Assembly (NCBI RefSeq): GCF_023921225.1
Contig: NZ_CP071527.1
Coordinates: 2,807,501 to 2,871,500, forward strand
DNA: 64,000 nt
DNA from: Legionella lytica
Lineage (GTDB): Bacteria > Pseudomonadota > Gammaproteobacteria > Legionellales > Legionellaceae
Direction of reading: 5' to 3'
Shown: positions 20,105 through 31,915 of the stretch, piece after piece
How positions within the stretch are numbered: the first letter of the stretch is position 1
Layout of the letters: every line of letters starts with the position of its first letter
Notes under the pieces: generated by a model
Told to the model about the DNA's origin: nothing
Database searches by the model: none
The model's input: the letters and a program-made list of their open reading frames with translations, nothing else
Program-made: the position numbers and the translations under genes

Positions 20105-22078
20105 TCAGCCTAGTATCAACCAGCACAAGAATCCGAGCAATCCAAGAACCATAACTGTTGCATAGTGATTTAAATAGCCACTTTGTATGGTTCGACCTTT
20201 ACTGGAAAACCATCTAATCAGTCGACTACTACCATTAACTACCATTCCATCAATTAACCCTTGGTCTCCAACGCTATAAAAAGTATTGCCAAGACCTTTG
20301 GTACCTTTTACAAAGACCAGGTTATTAAAGGCATCAAATCCATACTTATTCATAAGGAGCTTATAAACAAGTTTCAAATGACGAGCCAGGTAACCAGGAA
20401 TAGATGGAACAGCAATATAACAAACCCAGGCAATAATAATACCTGCTAATGTAATCCAGAAAGTAAGTGATGAAACTGAATGAATCATACTTGCAAAAGG
20501 AGATGTTACTTCATGAGCCAGTTCAGCCATAACATTATGATCAGGAAGCACAAATAATGATGATCCTAATAAAGTTGGCTTATCAAATAACATAGGCATG
20601 TACAACACATAGCCTAAAACTACTGAGGGAATCGCCAAGATTACTAAAGGTAACCATACAACCCATGGAGACTCATGTACGTGATCTAAGGTATGTTGAT
20701 CCATACGTGGTTTACCATGGAAGGTCATAAAGAGTGATCTAAAGCTATAAATTGCAGTGACCATTGCACCGACAACCACACAGAAATAAGCATAACTACT
20801 GCCCGGAATTTGTGAAAGTTGTGCTGCCTCAATAATGGTATCTTTGGAATAGAAACCAGCAAAAGGAGGAATAGCACATAATGCTAAAGTTCCAATTATG
20901 TAAGTAACATAGGTAATAGGCATTTTGCTCCACAATCCACCCATTTTTCGCATATCTTGCTCATGATGCATTCCGATAATTACAGAACCCGCACCCAAGA
21001 ATAACAGGGCCTTAAAGCAAGCATGTGTTATCAAGTGGAACATTCCTGCACTGTATGCAGAGGCACCAATACCTACCATCATATATCCCAACTGGGATAA
21101 AGTAGAGTATGCCACTACACGCTTAATGTCATTCATTACTAAAGCAAGAATACCAGTGAAGAGCGCACCTGTCGCACCAATTACTAATACAACAGACAAG
21201 GCAGTTGTTGATAATTCAAGTAATGGTGAAATACGTGCCAACATAAATACCCCTGCGGTGACCATTGTCGCCGCATGGATTAACGCAGAAATTGGTGTAG
21301 GACCTTCCATTGACTCTGGGAGCCACACATGTAAAGGCACCTGAGCTGATTTACCCATAGCACCAACATATAAAGCTAAACAAGTAACGGTCATTACTGA
21401 CCAAGAATGGCCACTGAATAACTCAATATTTTGACTCGCTAAGTAATTTGCGCTTTGGAATACTTTTGCATAATCAAGACTTCCAGTGTAAGCAAAAACT
21501 AAAGCAATCCCGATAAGAAAACCAAAATCCCCTACACGGTTGACTAGGAATGCTTTCAGGCTTCCTTCAATTGCCGATTCCTTTTGATACCAGAAACCGA
21601 TAAGTAGATAAGAAACTAAGCCAACCCCTTCCCAACCGAAGAATAACTGTAAAAAGTTATTTGAAGTAACCAGCATCAACATCATGAAGGTAAAGAGTGA
21701 AATATAGCTAAAGAAACGTTGATAACCATCATCATCCGACATGTAGCCAATACTATAAATATGTACTAATAAAGATACAAAATTTACCGTTACCAGCATG
21801 ACTGCAGTTAATGGATCAACTAAGAACCCTAGATTAAACTCATAAGGAATTAATGCACCACCAGTCGCCCAATTATATAGGATGGTGTTTTCTGAAGGCA
21901 TCGCGCCCGAGAAAATCTGACACGCAACGTACAGTGACGCAATCAAAGAAACGCTAACACCCAGAATTGTAACTGAGTGTGCCCCAACGCGTCCTATTTG
22001 GTTCCGAAAGAACCCAGCGATAACCGAGCCTGCAAGAGGAGCTAAAACAATTATCAAACAAAGTTGTTGTATACTCAC
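20105..22078 (-). CDS. nuoL: NADH-quinone oxidoreductase subunit L
   Basis: A 657-residue subunit, the most distal of the membrane arm. The channel motifs are LQLFFGWEGVGLVSYLLIGF, GKSAQVPLHVWLPESMEGPT and KRVVAYSTLSQLGYM. The C-terminal part (after about 480) forms the long lateral helix that braces nuoM and nuoN. It starts 4 bp after nuoK. Confidence 0.98.
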   Translation of the reverse strand: MSIQQLCLIIVLAPLAGSVIAGFFRNQIGRVGAHSVTILGVSVSLIASLYVACQIFSGAMPSENTILYNWATGGALIPYEFNLGFLVDPLTAVMLVTVNFVSLLVHIYSIGYMSDDDGYQRFFSYISLFTFMMLMLVTSNNFLQLFFGWEGVGLVSYLLIGFWYQKESAIEGSLKAFLVNRVGDFGFLIGIALVFAYTGSLDYAKVFQSANYLASQNIELFSGHSWSVMTVTCLALYVGAMGKSAQVPLHVWLPESMEGPTPISALIHAATMVTAGVFMLARISPLLELSTTALSVVLVIGATGALFTGILALVMNDIKRVVAYSTLSQLGYMMVGIGASAYSAGMFHLITHACFKALLFLGAGSVIIGMHHEQDMRKMGGLWSKMPITYVTYIIGTLALCAIPPFAGFYSKDTIIEAAQLSQIPGSSYAYFCVVVGAMVTAIYSFRSLFMTFHGKPRMDQHTLDHVHESPWVVWLPLVILAIPSVVLGYVLYMPMLFDKPTLLGSSLFVLPDHNVMAELAHEVTSPFASMIHSVSSLTFWITLAGIIIAWVCYIAVPSIPGYLARHLKLVYKLLMNKYGFDAFNNLVFVKGTKGLGNTFYSVGDQGLIDGMVVNGSSRLIRWFSSKGRTIQSGYLNHYATVMVLGLLGFLCWLILG

Positions 22079-22082
22079 AATG

Positions 22083-22388
22083 TTAACCTTTTAAATGATT
22101 CATCTTATCTACGTCGATGTTGCCTCGATTTCTATAAAGCAACATTACTATGGCCAAACCAATCGCAGCTTCAGCAGCAGCAACGGTCAAAATAAAAAAG
22201 ACAAAAACCTGTCCTCCAATCTCATTAAAATAATGAGAAAACGCAATAAAATTCGTGTTTACTGCAAGTAACATCAGTTCAACACAGATAAGGAGTAAAA
22301 TGATATTTTTGCGATTTATCATCATTCCAACAAGGCCTAAGCCAAACAAAATCGCACCTAATATCAGGTAATTATTGACCGGTATCAT
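22083..22388 (-). CDS. nuoK: NADH-quinone oxidoreductase subunit K
   Basis: A 101-residue protein with three transmembrane helices. The conserved buried glutamates are in [13 protein letters not shown] and [13 protein letters not shown], residues essential for proton transfer in characterised homologues. Standard length; flanked by nuoJ and nuoL. Confidence 0.98.
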   Translation of the reverse strand: MIPVNNYLILGAILFGLGLVGMMINRKNIILLLICVELMLLAVNTNFIAFSHYFNEIGGQVFVFFILTVAAAEAAIGLAIVMLLYRNRGNIDVDKMNHLKG

Positions 22389-22405
22389 ATGGTATTCCCC
22401 AATAC

Positions 22406-23062
22406 TTATTTTTCTGTCTTCATAGTAACTAATTCAACTCGATCACTTCTACGAGTCATAATCTGCTGCTTAACATCTTGTCTCTTCGAATATCTTGCAC
22501 CACGATGTACTAAAGTAATTGCAGAAACAATCGCAACTAATAAGAGTACTGCTGCAAGCTCAAAAGCCAGGAAATAATCAGTATAAAGAACCATACCTAA
22601 TGCTTCAGTGTTTGAAGCCTCAACTAAAATTGGCTCAGGTTTTTGCTGAGATGCCTCACCTGACTGAAGCGTCGAAGATGCAACTACGGGCTTAGTCTCA
22701 ACATTGCTCTTAAGTGAACCTTCTGGAATAGCTTTCATTAACAATGCAATGAATAATGCAACGATAATTAAGCCAAACGGAAGATAACGTTTTAATTGAC
22801 CTTTTACCGATTCAACATCAATGTTAAGCATCATGACCACGAACAAGAATAAGGTCATTACCGCGCCGACATAAACCAGTACTAGAATTAAGGCTAAAAA
22901 CTCAGCCTCTGCCAATATCCACAAAACTGAACTCGTAAAGAAAGTGAATACGAGAAACAGAACGCAACGAACAGGGTTACTTTGAGTAACCGCCAGTAAT
23001 GCAGAACCAACCGTTAAGGCTGCAAAAACATAAAAAATAGCTTGAATTAATAAGTCATGCAT
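22406..23062 (-). CDS. nuoJ: NADH-quinone oxidoreductase subunit J
   Basis: A 218-residue membrane subunit with five hydrophobic segments, including [20 protein letters not shown] and its pi-bulge-type [12 protein letters not shown] helix. A polar insertion rich in Ser, Glu and Gln (about 120-150, [20 protein letters not shown]) separates the third and fourth helices and is longer than I expect. The C-terminal extension is basic. It starts 11 bp after nuoI. Confidence 0.96.
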   Translation of the reverse strand: MHDLLIQAIFYVFAALTVGSALLAVTQSNPVRCVLFLVFTFFTSSVLWILAEAEFLALILVLVYVGAVMTLFLFVVMMLNIDVESVKGQLKRYLPFGLIIVALFIALLMKAIPEGSLKSNVETKPVVASSTLQSGEASQQKPEPILVEASNTEALGMVLYTDYFLAFELAAVLLLVAIVSAITLVHRGARYSKRQDVKQQIMTRRSDRVELVTMKTEK

Positions 23063-23073
23063 ACATTACCCCA

Positions 23074-23574
23074 TTATCGGTACTTTTCGTCAGCAGCTCG
23101 ATCTGCTGCAAGTTTTGGTTCCATTAAATCACCCAGAGCCAAAAGTTTTTCTTTGGTCATGATATTCTGGCCGCGCTCACTCACATGATAATGCTGTATC
23201 GGAGTAACAACGATGGAATCAACTGGACAGGACTCTTCACATAAACCACAGTTAATGCACTTAAATACATCAATGTCATAGCGAGTCGTGCGACGTGAAC
23301 CGTCATCACGTGGCTCGGACTCAATGGTGATTGCCAATGCAGGACATACCGCTTCACATAATTTACATGCGATGCAACGCTCTTCCCCGTTAGGATAGCG
23401 GCGAAGCGCTAATAAACCCCTAAAGCGAGGAGAAATTGGCGTTTGTTCCTCAGGGAACTGCACGGTTATTTTTTTCTTAAAGAAATACCTTACAGTCAGC
23501 TTTAAACCCGCCAATAGCTCTATTAATAGAAAACTTCGGAGGTAATACTTAATATTTTGATATACTTTTTTCAT
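23074..23574 (-). CDS. nuoI: NADH-quinone oxidoreductase subunit I
   Basis: A 166-residue ferredoxin-like subunit with two 4Fe-4S motifs, [12 protein letters not shown] (about 68-79) and [12 protein letters not shown] (about 107-118), that carry clusters N6a and N6b to the quinone site. An amphipathic N-terminal helix sits against the membrane arm. Lies between nuoH and nuoJ. Confidence 0.98.
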   Translation of the reverse strand: MKKVYQNIKYYLRSFLLIELLAGLKLTVRYFFKKKITVQFPEEQTPISPRFRGLLALRRYPNGEERCIACKLCEAVCPALAITIESEPRDDGSRRTTRYDIDVFKCINCGLCEESCPVDSIVVTPIQHYHVSERGQNIMTKEKLLALGDLMEPKLAADRAADEKYR

Positions 23575-23592
23575 CGGCTTCTCTTTTAACCA

Positions 23593-24615
23593 TCAAAACC
23601 AAGGTTTAACCTGAGCAACTACCATTACGGCCGTTACTATAATCCAAACAATGGTAACCGGGATGAGTACTTTCCAACCTAAACGCATAAGTTGGTCATA
23701 ACGATACCGTGGAAACGTCGCTCTTACCCATAAATAAACAAAGAGGAAAAAGCTGATTTTCGCGAGTAACCACACAAAGCCAGGAACAACGAAGAATATA
23801 TCTTCTAAAACAGGGATCCCTTCAAATGGAGACATCCAACCGCCTAAGAACAAAATACTCAACATCACCGAAATCAGAATCATGCTCGCGTATTCTGATA
23901 AGAAGAACAACGCAAACCCTATTCCTGAATACTCTACATGGAATCCCGCAACAATTTCTGACTCACCTTCGGCAAGGTCAAAAGGTGCTCTATTCGTTTC
24001 AGCAATACCAGCAATCCAAAACACTAAAAATAATGGAAGCAACGGCACAAACCACCAATGAAGCATCCCACCTTTCTGTGAATTAACAATCTCGGTAAGG
24101 TTCATGCTGTTAGCCGCCAATAAAACACCGACAAGGGCAAATCCCATGGCAATTTCATACGACACGGTTTGCGCGGTGCTTCTTAATGCACCAAACATCG
24201 CATATTTAGAGTTAGATGCCCAACCCGCAATGAGAACCCCATAAACACCAAGCGAGCTCATTGCAAAAACGAACAATACCCCCGCATTAATGTTTGCTAG
24301 AACGACTCCTTCCTGAAAAGGAACCACAGCCCAACCAGCAAGAGCAGGTACCAAGGCAAAAAGTGGTGCGATAATGAAAAGATATTTATTTGATCGCGTT
24401 GGAATAATAATTTCTTTCGTGATCAATTTAATCAAGTCAGCTATAGGCTGCAGTAAGCCTTTCACCCCAACTCGGTTAGGACCAATACGCAATTGAATGT
24501 AGCCAATAACTTTACGCTCAGCATAAATTAAATATGCAACACATAAGAGTAATGGGACTACAATTACGAGTATCTTCAGAACAACCCAAATTAATATGCT
24601 AATATCATGCAGCAT
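23593..24615 (-). CDS. nuoH: NADH-quinone oxidoreductase subunit H
   Basis: A 340-residue membrane subunit that forms much of the quinone pocket. Signatures are [21 protein letters not shown] (shown in part), the [20 protein letters not shown] loop and [13 protein letters not shown]. Eight to nine hydrophobic helices. It lies 12 bp after nuoG. Confidence 0.98.
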   Translation of the reverse strand: MLHDISILIWVVLKILVIVVPLLLCVAYLIYAERKVIGYIQLRIGPNRVGVKGLLQPIADLIKLITKEIIIPTRSNKYLFIIAPLFALVPALAGWAVVPFQEGVVLANINAGVLFVFAMSSLGVYGVLIAGWASNSKYAMFGALRSTAQTVSYEIAMGFALVGVLLAANSMNLTEIVNSQKGGMLHWWFVPLLPLFLVFWIAGIAETNRAPFDLAEGESEIVAGFHVEYSGIGFALFFLSEYASMILISVMLSILFLGGWMSPFEGIPVLEDIFFVVPGFVWLLAKISFFLFVYLWVRATFPRYRYDQLMRLGWKVLIPVTIVWIIVTAVMVVAQVKPWF

Positions 24616-24627
24616 TTTCTTACCTGC

Positions 24628-26982
24628 CTAGCGCTTAATAGTTATTGCAGCAAATGAATGACCCAAATCAACTGTTTCAGGCATCGCGTTTGCTACCCAT
24701 ACAACATCTGCCGCAATTCGCTCATCACGTTTAAGCGGCAATGTTATCTCAATATCTCCCTGAGATACAGTAGCAATTTCATCTAATTGCAATCGATCTG
24801 CCGTTGTTGGATTCATCCGTATGCATGCAACATCAGCGGCAGCACATAACTGCAGCTCTTTAGCATTTCTTACAATTGAATCAACACGATACAGAGGCCA
24901 TTCACCTACACGAATCAAAGATTCATTAATCAGTGGTAAGCTCTCAGGATAATAAGGGGTATAGTCTTGCTCGACAGTGATTGCAGCAACCGCTTTAATC
25001 TCAGACAAAACATCTTCTGTTGAAGTATATTCAAAATCTTTACACTGGAATAAGTTACCTAATACGCGTAACACTTTCCAAGCTGGGCGAGCTTGGTCGT
25101 GAGGAGGCAATGCTCCTTTTACACTTTGCCAAGTATTATCAACATTGATATAGGTACCAGAAGTTTCAGCATAAGGTGCTATCGGTAAAATTACATCAGC
25201 ATAATCGTGCATTGATTCATGGTTATAGGCCGTCATTAAGACGACAAACTCAGCGGCAAGCATGGATTGGCGTGCACCGTATGGATTTGCAAAATCGAAA
25301 CCAGGCTCAACCCCCATTAATACATATGCTTTTAACTTAGCATTCAGCGCTGCTTGTACATCTAAACCAGCTTTTGAATCAGCCTTACCAGCAACGGTTC
25401 GATGAGGAACCATACCAGCCATCCATGCACCCGCAGTATTCGCTCCGTGAGTTAAGCGAACCACTTTGGCACCACTTAATTTTTCAATCAAATGAACCAT
25501 GGTACGAATTAAAGCTGCCTCAGGATGGTTCTCGCAAAGAGCACCGGTGATTAAGCACGCTTTTTCTTCTTTAAGTACCTTCGCAAGACCGTCTACTGCT
25601 GCATCTGCATGCAAACCAATTAATAGTTTTTGTACTTCTTCAGGTAATGCTTTTGCATCATCCGCAAGTGCTTTAACCAGTTTAGCTAATTGCATTGGCA
25701 TTTCTAATGGAGAAACGATAAAGCGCTCTTCAACGTCAAAATGATAATCATAATCAACTGAGTTAATAGCATAAACTTTGGCACCATTACGGAATGCCTT
25801 ACGAACTCGTACTCCTGCTAATGGAACTTCGCGCTCAATGTTAGAACCAACGATTACGATTGTGTGTTGATTTTCAATGTCAGCATAAGCTAATGAGCTT
25901 ACCGGAGTTGTTGCTTGATTTTCCTGATCTTTAAAATCAACTTGCTGTAGACGGTGGTCCAAATTATGCACATCAAGTTCGCGCATTAATTTTTGTAATA
26001 AATAAAGCTCTTCTAATGAAGAAGAACTGGATGCAAATGCAGCGACTTGCTCTCCGCCATTTTGTTTAATTACGCGACTTAAACCATCAGCAGTAAACTT
26101 TAAAGCAGTTTCCCAATCAACCTCTTCCCATTGACCATTACGCTTAATTTGAGGTTTGCTTGCTCTGTGCTCGCTTTTTAATCCTAAATAGCTAAATCGA
26201 TCACGGTCAGACAACCAAGTTTCATTAATTGATTCATTTTCTTTAGGAACAACACGCATCAATTCGTTTCTACGAGTATGGATAAATACGTTGGAACCCA
26301 AGCAATCGTGAGGGGCCAAACTATCGTATTGGGACATTTCCCAAGCTCGTGCAGTAAACCGGTAAGGTTTTGACGTCAACGCACCAACGGGGCATAAATC
26401 GATAATGTTACCGGAAACCTCTGACTTCATGCTATGTTGCACGTAGGTTCCAATTTGCATCTTTTCCCCACGACCAGTAGCACCTAATTCCCGTACTCCA
26501 GCAATTTCATCACCAAAACGAACACAGCGAGTACAGTGGATGCAACGAGTCATTTCTGTTGCAATCAGTGCCCCTAAATCATCATCATTAACTGAACGTT
26601 TTGTTTCAGTGTAAGTTGATTCATCAGCACCAAAGCCCATAGAAACATCTTGCAATTCACACTCACCACCTTGGTCGCATATTGGGCAGTCCAAAGGATG
26701 GTTAATTAGTAAGAATTCCATTACCGCTTTTTGCGAGTAAAGAGCTTGTTCTGATTTGGTAAAGACTTTCATGCCATTGGTAATTGGCGTAGCGCAAGCA
26801 GGAACTGGCTTTCTGCCATTTTCCACTTCAACTAAGCACATACGGCAGTTTGCTGCTACAGAAAGTTTTTTATGATAGCAAAAACGTGGAATATGAATAC
26901 CGGCCTCATCAGCAACTTCGATGATCATTTTACCGTTTTCTGCTTCAAATGTTTTACCGTCGATTTCAATAGTAGTTGTCAT
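24628..26982 (-). CDS. nuoG: NADH-quinone oxidoreductase subunit G
   Basis: A 784-residue iron-sulphur subunit. The N-terminal 2Fe-2S ferredoxin domain (FCYHKKLSVAANCRMCLVE) is followed by the CPICDQGGECELQD cluster site, a His-Cys3 region and the CIHCTRCVRFG motif. A molybdopterin-oxidoreductase-like domain without cofactor follows. It is the electron wire of the peripheral arm. No truncation; 16 bp from nuoF. Confidence 0.98.
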   Translation of the reverse strand: MTTTIEIDGKTFEAENGKMIIEVADEAGIHIPRFCYHKKLSVAANCRMCLVEVENGRKPVPACATPITNGMKVFTKSEQALYSQKAVMEFLLINHPLDCPICDQGGECELQDVSMGFGADESTYTETKRSVNDDDLGALIATEMTRCIHCTRCVRFGDEIAGVRELGATGRGEKMQIGTYVQHSMKSEVSGNIIDLCPVGALTSKPYRFTARAWEMSQYDSLAPHDCLGSNVFIHTRRNELMRVVPKENESINETWLSDRDRFSYLGLKSEHRASKPQIKRNGQWEEVDWETALKFTADGLSRVIKQNGGEQVAAFASSSSSLEELYLLQKLMRELDVHNLDHRLQQVDFKDQENQATTPVSSLAYADIENQHTIVIVGSNIEREVPLAGVRVRKAFRNGAKVYAINSVDYDYHFDVEERFIVSPLEMPMQLAKLVKALADDAKALPEEVQKLLIGLHADAAVDGLAKVLKEEKACLITGALCENHPEAALIRTMVHLIEKLSGAKVVRLTHGANTAGAWMAGMVPHRTVAGKADSKAGLDVQAALNAKLKAYVLMGVEPGFDFANPYGARQSMLAAEFVVLMTAYNHESMHDYADVILPIAPYAETSGTYINVDNTWQSVKGALPPHDQARPAWKVLRVLGNLFQCKDFEYTSTEDVLSEIKAVAAITVEQDYTPYYPESLPLINESLIRVGEWPLYRVDSIVRNAKELQLCAAADVACIRMNPTTADRLQLDEIATVSQGDIEITLPLKRDERIAADVVWVANAMPETVDLGHSFAAITIKR

Positions 26983-26998
26983 GGTTAAAACCTTCTAA

Positions 26999-28285
26999 TT
27001 ATGCTGCGACGATCGAGCGTTTATGCTTAATGAAGTAATCAAATTCATGATAAAAGTGTTTAACGAAACTTTGCACAGGCCAAGCAGCTGCTTCCCCTAA
27101 CGCACAAATGGTTCGTCCTTCGATGTTGTCCGCAACATTGACTAACTTCTCTATATCACCCGGCTCTCCATGGCCATCTTTGATTCGATGTAATAAGCGT
27201 ACTAACCAACCTGTACCTTCTCGGCAAGGTGTACACTGACCACAAGACTCATCCATATAAAATTCTGAAATTCGATATAAAGCGTCTACCATACAGGTTG
27301 TTTCATCCATAATGATCACAGCACCAGAACCCAATCCAGAGCCTGCTTTTTGGATGCTGTCGTAATCCATATCAAGCCCCATCATCACATCACCAGGTAA
27401 AACAGGCATAGACGAACCACCAGGAATTACTGCTTTGATTTTACGGTTATGCAGCACGCCACCGGCAAGTTCCAACAGAGTTTTGAATGGAGTACCTAAT
27501 GGGATTTCAAAGTTGCCAGGTTTATTTACATGACCACTGACGCTAAAGCACTTAGCACCACCATTATTAGGCTTGCCAAGTTTTAAGAACCATTCACCAC
27601 CTTTTTCCAGAATTACAGGAACAGATGCAAAGGTTTCGGTGTTGTTAATGGTTGTAGGTTTGCCATATAAACCATAGTTCGCAGGGAACGGTGGTTTAAA
27701 GCGAGGTTGTCCTTTCTTACCTTCTAAAGAATTAAGTAAGGCAGTTTCTTCACCACAAATATAGGCACCAGCACCTAAATGATTGAATAAATCAAAATCG
27801 ACACCAGAACCTAAAATATTTTTACCTAATAAACCGGCTGCATAAGCTTCTTTTAAAGCAGCTTCGGTGCGCTCGTAAGGTAACCAGAATTCACCTCGAA
27901 TGTAGTTATAACCAACTGTCGCCCCCATCACATAACCGGCAATCGCCATACCTTCAATCAGCTGATGAGGATTTAAGGCTAGAATTTCACGGTCTTTACA
28001 GGTCCCAGGTTCACCTTCATCCGAATTACATACAACATATTTTTGTACGGGAGAATTACGATTCATAAAACTCCACTTTAATCCGGTAGGGAATCCAGCA
28101 CCGCCACGGCCTCGTAATGCGGAGGTTTTTAATTCATCAATAATTAATTGGGGAGAAGTTTGCTCTTTTAAGATCTTTCTCCAGGCACTGTATCCACCAA
28201 CACTTTCATAAGCAGATAGAGTCCAAGGCTCTGGTAAATGAACTGTTCGGTAACAAACTTGATTTAATTCGACCACGGCAACCAC
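26999..28285 (-). CDS. nuoF: NADH-quinone oxidoreductase subunit F
   Basis: A 428-residue flavoprotein. It has the FMN/NADH-binding [13 protein letters not shown] (about 58-70), [14 protein letters not shown] and the 4Fe-4S site [13 protein letters not shown] (about 350). It takes electrons from NADH. The start is GTG. GTG 28285 is the longest; GTG 28276 has the better-placed AGAGGTGG ribosome site, so the protein may be three residues shorter. Confidence 0.97.
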   Translation of the reverse strand: MVAVVELNQVCYRTVHLPEPWTLSAYESVGGYSAWRKILKEQTSPQLIIDELKTSALRGRGGAGFPTGLKWSFMNRNSPVQKYVVCNSDEGEPGTCKDREILALNPHQLIEGMAIAGYVMGATVGYNYIRGEFWLPYERTEAALKEAYAAGLLGKNILGSGVDFDLFNHLGAGAYICGEETALLNSLEGKKGQPRFKPPFPANYGLYGKPTTINNTETFASVPVILEKGGEWFLKLGKPNNGGAKCFSVSGHVNKPGNFEIPLGTPFKTLLELAGGVLHNRKIKAVIPGGSSMPVLPGDVMMGLDMDYDSIQKAGSGLGSGAVIIMDETTCMVDALYRISEFYMDESCGQCTPCREGTGWLVRLLHRIKDGHGEPGDIEKLVNVADNIEGRTICALGEAAAWPVQSFVKHFYHEFDYFIKHKRSIVAA

Positions 28286-28294
28286 CTCTATCTT

Positions 28295-28798
28295 TTATTC
28301 GTATTGGCCCAACACTTTATCTATCGACTCAGGAGTTAGATTCTCGTGATAATCTTTATCTACCTGCATCATCGGCGCATTAACACACGCACCTAAGCAT
28401 TCAACAGAGCGTAAAGTAAAACGTCCATCATCTGTAGTTTCACCTAACTTAACTCCTAATTTCTTTTCTAGGTGCTCAACCACACCAGCAGAACCACGTA
28501 ACATACAAGAGATGTTGGTGCAAACATTCAGTAAGTGCTTACCAACAGGTTTATGTTCATACATGGTATAGAAACTTGCTACTTCATATACAGCAATGGC
28601 GGGCATTTCAAGATAATTAGCTACTGCATCCATCAACTCTGGAGTTAAATGATTATGCTCTTCTTGAACAATTCTCAAGGCACTCATTACTGCAGATTGT
28701 CTTTGATCTTGAGGATATTTTGCTATCCAATGATCAATATCTTGCATGCGTTCTTTCGATATCAATTGATTTAATATTTTTGCTGAATTATCAGACAT
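28295..28798 (-). CDS. nuoE: NADH-quinone oxidoreductase subunit E
   Basis: A 167-residue thioredoxin-like 2Fe-2S subunit. The cluster ligands lie in CTNISCMLRG (C-x4-C) and CLGACVNAP (C-x3-C). It pairs with NuoF. A 133-bp gap separates it from nuoD, unlike the tight spacing elsewhere in the operon. Confidence 0.97.
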   Translation of the reverse strand: MSDNSAKILNQLISKERMQDIDHWIAKYPQDQRQSAVMSALRIVQEEHNHLTPELMDAVANYLEMPAIAVYEVASFYTMYEHKPVGKHLLNVCTNISCMLRGSAGVVEHLEKKLGVKLGETTDDGRFTLRSVECLGACVNAPMMQVDKDYHENLTPESIDKVLGQYE

Positions 28799-28931
28799 AT
28801 CTAAACCTTTATCTCATATGTACAAACAATAAATCCTGGTTGCCGTTCTCTTGCTCCCAGGTTATGTTTAATACATCACACTAGTGTAAATTCGATATAA
28901 TGTTTTTATATCGAACTGAATTTAAGTTGAT
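28799..28931 (-). other. nuoD-nuoE intergenic region (133 bp)
   Basis: The largest gap inside nuoC-nuoN. It contains TCCTGGTTGCC and, further on, TCCCAGGTTA (about 28835-28863), an imperfect inverted pair that may be a worn family-A palindrome. No open frame and no clear promoter is seen. Confidence 0.35.
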
Positions 28932-30185
28932 CTAACGATCAATTTCACCAAACACGATATCCTGACTTGCCAGAATAGCCACACCATCTGCAAGCATATG
29001 TCCTCTTGCCATTTCATCAAAACTTGATAAATGCGCGAATCCGGGAGCACGAATTTTCAGTCGGTACGGTTTATTAGCGCCATCTGATACCATATAAATA
29101 CCAAACTCACCTTTTGGCGCCTCAACAGCGCTATATACTTCGCCACGAGGCAAGCAAAAGCCTTCCGTGAATAATTTGAAATGATGAATTAAGGCTTCCA
29201 TATCGTGCTTCATTTCCACACGTCGTGGTGGTGTAATTTTATGATCATCAAGACGAACAGGTCCTGGATTTTTTCTTAACCATTCCACACATTGTCTAAT
29301 AATTCGATTTGACTGTCTTAATTCTTCAACACGAACTAAATAACGGTCGTAACAATCCCCAGTTTTGCCAACTGGTACATCAAAATCGACTTTGTCATAA
29401 GCTGCATAGCTTTGCTTCTTACGTAGATCCCAAGCAATACCTGAACCGCGTAGCATTGGACCGGTAAAACCCCATTGTAAGGCTTGTTCTGGTGAAACAA
29501 CACCGATATCTACTGTACGCTGCTTCCAAATTCTATTGTCAGTTAACAAAGTTTCATATTCATCAACACAACGTGGAAAGCGCTCGGTAAACGCCCAAAT
29601 AAAATCAAGCAAGGTACCACTACGGTCTTGATTCATTTTTTCTACTTCACGATCATTATGCCATCTTGAAGCCTTATACTGAGGCATAGTATCAGGCAAA
29701 TCACGAGCAACTCCCCCTGGTCTGTAGTAGGTGGCATGCATACGTGCGCCAGACACAGCTTCATAGCAGTCAAATAAATCCTCGCGCTCTCTGAAGCAAT
29801 ACAGAAATACGGTCATTGCACCAATATCCAGTGCAATCGCACCTAACCATAAAAGATGGTTTAAAACACGAGTAATCTCATCAAACATAGTACGGATGTA
29901 CTGTGCTCTTAAGGGGGCTTCAATACCTAAAAGTTTTTCTATGGAACGCACATAAGCATGTTCATTACACATCATCGATACATAATCTAAACGGTCCATG
30001 TAACCAATGCTTTGGATATATGGTTTTGTTTCCGCTAATTTTTCAGTTGCTCTGTGCAATAAACCAATGTGTGGATCGGCGCGAACAATAGTCTCACCTT
30101 CCAGCTCAAGAACCAAACGCAAAACCCCATGGGCTGCGGGATGTTGTGGACCAAAATTTAACGTGTAATTCTTTAATTCAATCAT
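28932..30185 (-). CDS. nuoD: NADH-quinone oxidoreductase subunit D
   Basis: A 417-residue 49-kDa-type subunit related to NiFe hydrogenase large subunits. It carries the N-terminal [15 protein letters not shown] and [18 protein letters not shown] that line the quinone site, and ends DIVFGEIDR as in homologues. nuoC stop and nuoD start overlap as TAATG. Confidence 0.98.
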   Translation of the reverse strand: MIELKNYTLNFGPQHPAAHGVLRLVLELEGETIVRADPHIGLLHRATEKLAETKPYIQSIGYMDRLDYVSMMCNEHAYVRSIEKLLGIEAPLRAQYIRTMFDEITRVLNHLLWLGAIALDIGAMTVFLYCFREREDLFDCYEAVSGARMHATYYRPGGVARDLPDTMPQYKASRWHNDREVEKMNQDRSGTLLDFIWAFTERFPRCVDEYETLLTDNRIWKQRTVDIGVVSPEQALQWGFTGPMLRGSGIAWDLRKKQSYAAYDKVDFDVPVGKTGDCYDRYLVRVEELRQSNRIIRQCVEWLRKNPGPVRLDDHKITPPRRVEMKHDMEALIHHFKLFTEGFCLPRGEVYSAVEAPKGEFGIYMVSDGANKPYRLKIRAPGFAHLSSFDEMARGHMLADGVAILASQDIVFGEIDR

Positions 30186-30865
30186 TATTCGCCGCCCTTC
30201 TCATTAACTATATAACGGTTATCATTACGAATAACCTTGGGCACCAATACTCTGGGCACTATATCAACAGGTGCGTAAATAACTTTTTGTAATTTTGCAT
30301 CGTAGCGCATTTCAACCTCACCACTGAGAGGGAAATCTTTACGGAATGGATGTCCAATAAACCCATAATCGGTCAAAATACGTCTTAAATCCGGATGCCC
30401 ATCAAATAAAACACCATACAAATCGTAGGCTTCACGCTCAAACCAATTAGCACCTTTCCAAAGATGATGCACTGAAGGAATAACCAGGTGTTTTTCATTA
30501 AGGAACACTTTAACGCGTAAACGATGATTTTTTTGTGTCGAAAGCAGGTGATAAACTACAGCAAAACGTGGCTTATTCAGTGCATAGGCTTTAGCATCTT
30601 GGCGCTCTACGCCGCGAGAAAACCCTTTTTCTGTTGCAGAATCAGTTTCCCAGTCGTACTCGCCATAAAGCAGATAATCCACTGCGCAAAGATCGATAAG
30701 TTGATCAAATGCAAAAGCGGGAACCTCACGCAATTCCATCATTAATGTTTTTACGTTAGCCACATCACATTCAACGGTTACTTCGTCAAATGCAACACTC
30801 AGGTCGCTGATATGACTCGCTAACTCAGTCTTTAGTCTTTCAACCAAATAATCATTTTTTGTCAT
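30185..30865 (-). CDS. nuoC: NADH-quinone oxidoreductase subunit C
   Basis: A 226-residue 30-kDa-type subunit. It has the ERE/D signature [20 protein letters not shown] (about 140-160) and the [15 protein letters not shown] motif. It is separate from nuoD, not fused as in E. coli. Lies 22 bp after nuoB. Confidence 0.98.
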   Translation of the reverse strand: MTKNDYLVERLKTELASHISDLSVAFDEVTVECDVANVKTLMMELREVPAFAFDQLIDLCAVDYLLYGEYDWETDSATEKGFSRGVERQDAKAYALNKPRFAVVYHLLSTQKNHRLRVKVFLNEKHLVIPSVHHLWKGANWFEREAYDLYGVLFDGHPDLRRILTDYGFIGHPFRKDFPLSGEVEMRYDAKLQKVIYAPVDIVPRVLVPKVIRNDNRYIVNEKGGE

Positions 30866-30887
30866 CTAATTTGCACCTTTGATGATC

Positions 30888-31364
30888 TTACGCTTCTAAT
30901 ATGTTTTTACGTCTGATTTTATTCTGTAATTGAATAATACCGTAAAGCAATGCTTCAGCGGTTGGCGGACATCCTGGAACATAAACATCGACAGGAACAA
31001 TCCGATCACAGCCACGAACGACTGAATAAGAATAGTGATAATAACCACCACCATTGGCACATGAACCCATGGAAATAACCCAACGTGGTTCAGGCATTTG
31101 ATCATAAACTTTGCGTAAAGCAGGAGCCATCTTATTACATAAGGTCCCTGCAACAATCATGACGTCTGATTGGCGTGGACTTGGACGGAAAATGATACCA
31201 AACCGATCCAAATCGTAACGCGCAGCACCAACGTGCATCATCTCGACTGCACAGCATGCCAAACCAAAAGTCATAGGCCACATAGAGCCACTACGTGCCC
31301 ATCCAACAAGTTTGTCGACCGAAGTCGTTACAAAGCCACTTTTTTGCAATTCTGCAACCGCCAT
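30888..31364 (-). CDS. nuoB: NADH-quinone oxidoreductase subunit B
   Basis: A 158-residue subunit binding the terminal 4Fe-4S cluster N2. The ligands are in [11 protein letters not shown] (tandem Cys), [10 protein letters not shown] and [14 protein letters not shown]. Normal length. A 173-bp gap separates it from nuoA. Confidence 0.98.
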   Translation of the reverse strand: MAVAELQKSGFVTTSVDKLVGWARSGSMWPMTFGLACCAVEMMHVGAARYDLDRFGIIFRPSPRQSDVMIVAGTLCNKMAPALRKVYDQMPEPRWVISMGSCANGGGYYHYSYSVVRGCDRIVPVDVYVPGCPPTAEALLYGIIQLQNKIRRKNILEA

Positions 31365-31537
31365 AGCTAGCCTCTAAGCAGTTAAATATTAATAAAAAAC
31401 ATTCGTAACGTCTCAATAGTCTTTTGGATTTAGTAAGTAATCTCAAAAATTTAAATAACTATTTATGAGACTCTTACTATAATCAAACGACAAAAGAGAA
31501 GTTACGATTCGTAAAACTATTTGTCACGCTTCTAAAA
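31365..31537 (-). other. nuoA-nuoB intergenic region (173 bp)
   Basis: A very AT-rich gap without an open frame. I see no clear terminator or convincing promoter. Its length is unusual for adjacent complex I genes and could hold an internal promoter or processing site. Confidence 0.3.
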
Positions 31538-31894
31538 TTATTCCCACTCTAACGCGCCACGCTTCCATTCATAAATAAAGCCAATGACTAATAAACCGAG
31601 GAATAACATCATTCCGGAAAAACCAAACCATCCAATTTTGCGTAAGACTAAAGCCCAGGGAAAGAAAAATGCGGTTTCCAAATCAAAGATGATAAATAGT
31701 ATTGCTACTAGATAGAAACGCACATCAAAAGGCAAATGGGAGTTTTCAAATGCGCCAAAGCCACACTCGTAAGGTGCGTTTTTAGCAGCATCAGGACTAT
31801 GTTTTGAAAGCAGGGCACCAGCTCCCAACATCACCAGGCCAAGAACCAATCCGATGATTATGAATACAAGAACGGGTAAGTATTGAGATAGCAT
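31538..31894 (-). CDS. nuoA: NADH-quinone oxidoreductase subunit A
   Basis: A 118-residue subunit with three helices and the family motif [20 protein letters not shown] followed by [14 protein letters not shown] chose ATG 31894 (AAGGTG ribosome site just upstream); the longer in-frame extension would run into the tRNA-Leu gene. First gene of the complex I operon. Confidence 0.96.
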   Translation of the reverse strand: MLSQYLPVLVFIIIGLVLGLVMLGAGALLSKHSPDAAKNAPYECGFGAFENSHLPFDVRFYLVAILFIIFDLETAFFFPWALVLRKIGWFGFSGMMLFLGLLVIGFIYEWKRGALEWE

Positions 31895-31915
31895 TATGTC
31901 ACCTTGCTCATTAAA

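Noticed and set aside
28835..28863. TCCTGGTTGCC...TCCCAGGTTA in the nuoD-nuoE gap as another family-A palindrome
   Set aside because: The spacing between arms is wrong and only the outer bases match, so it is mentioned as a possible remnant but not called.
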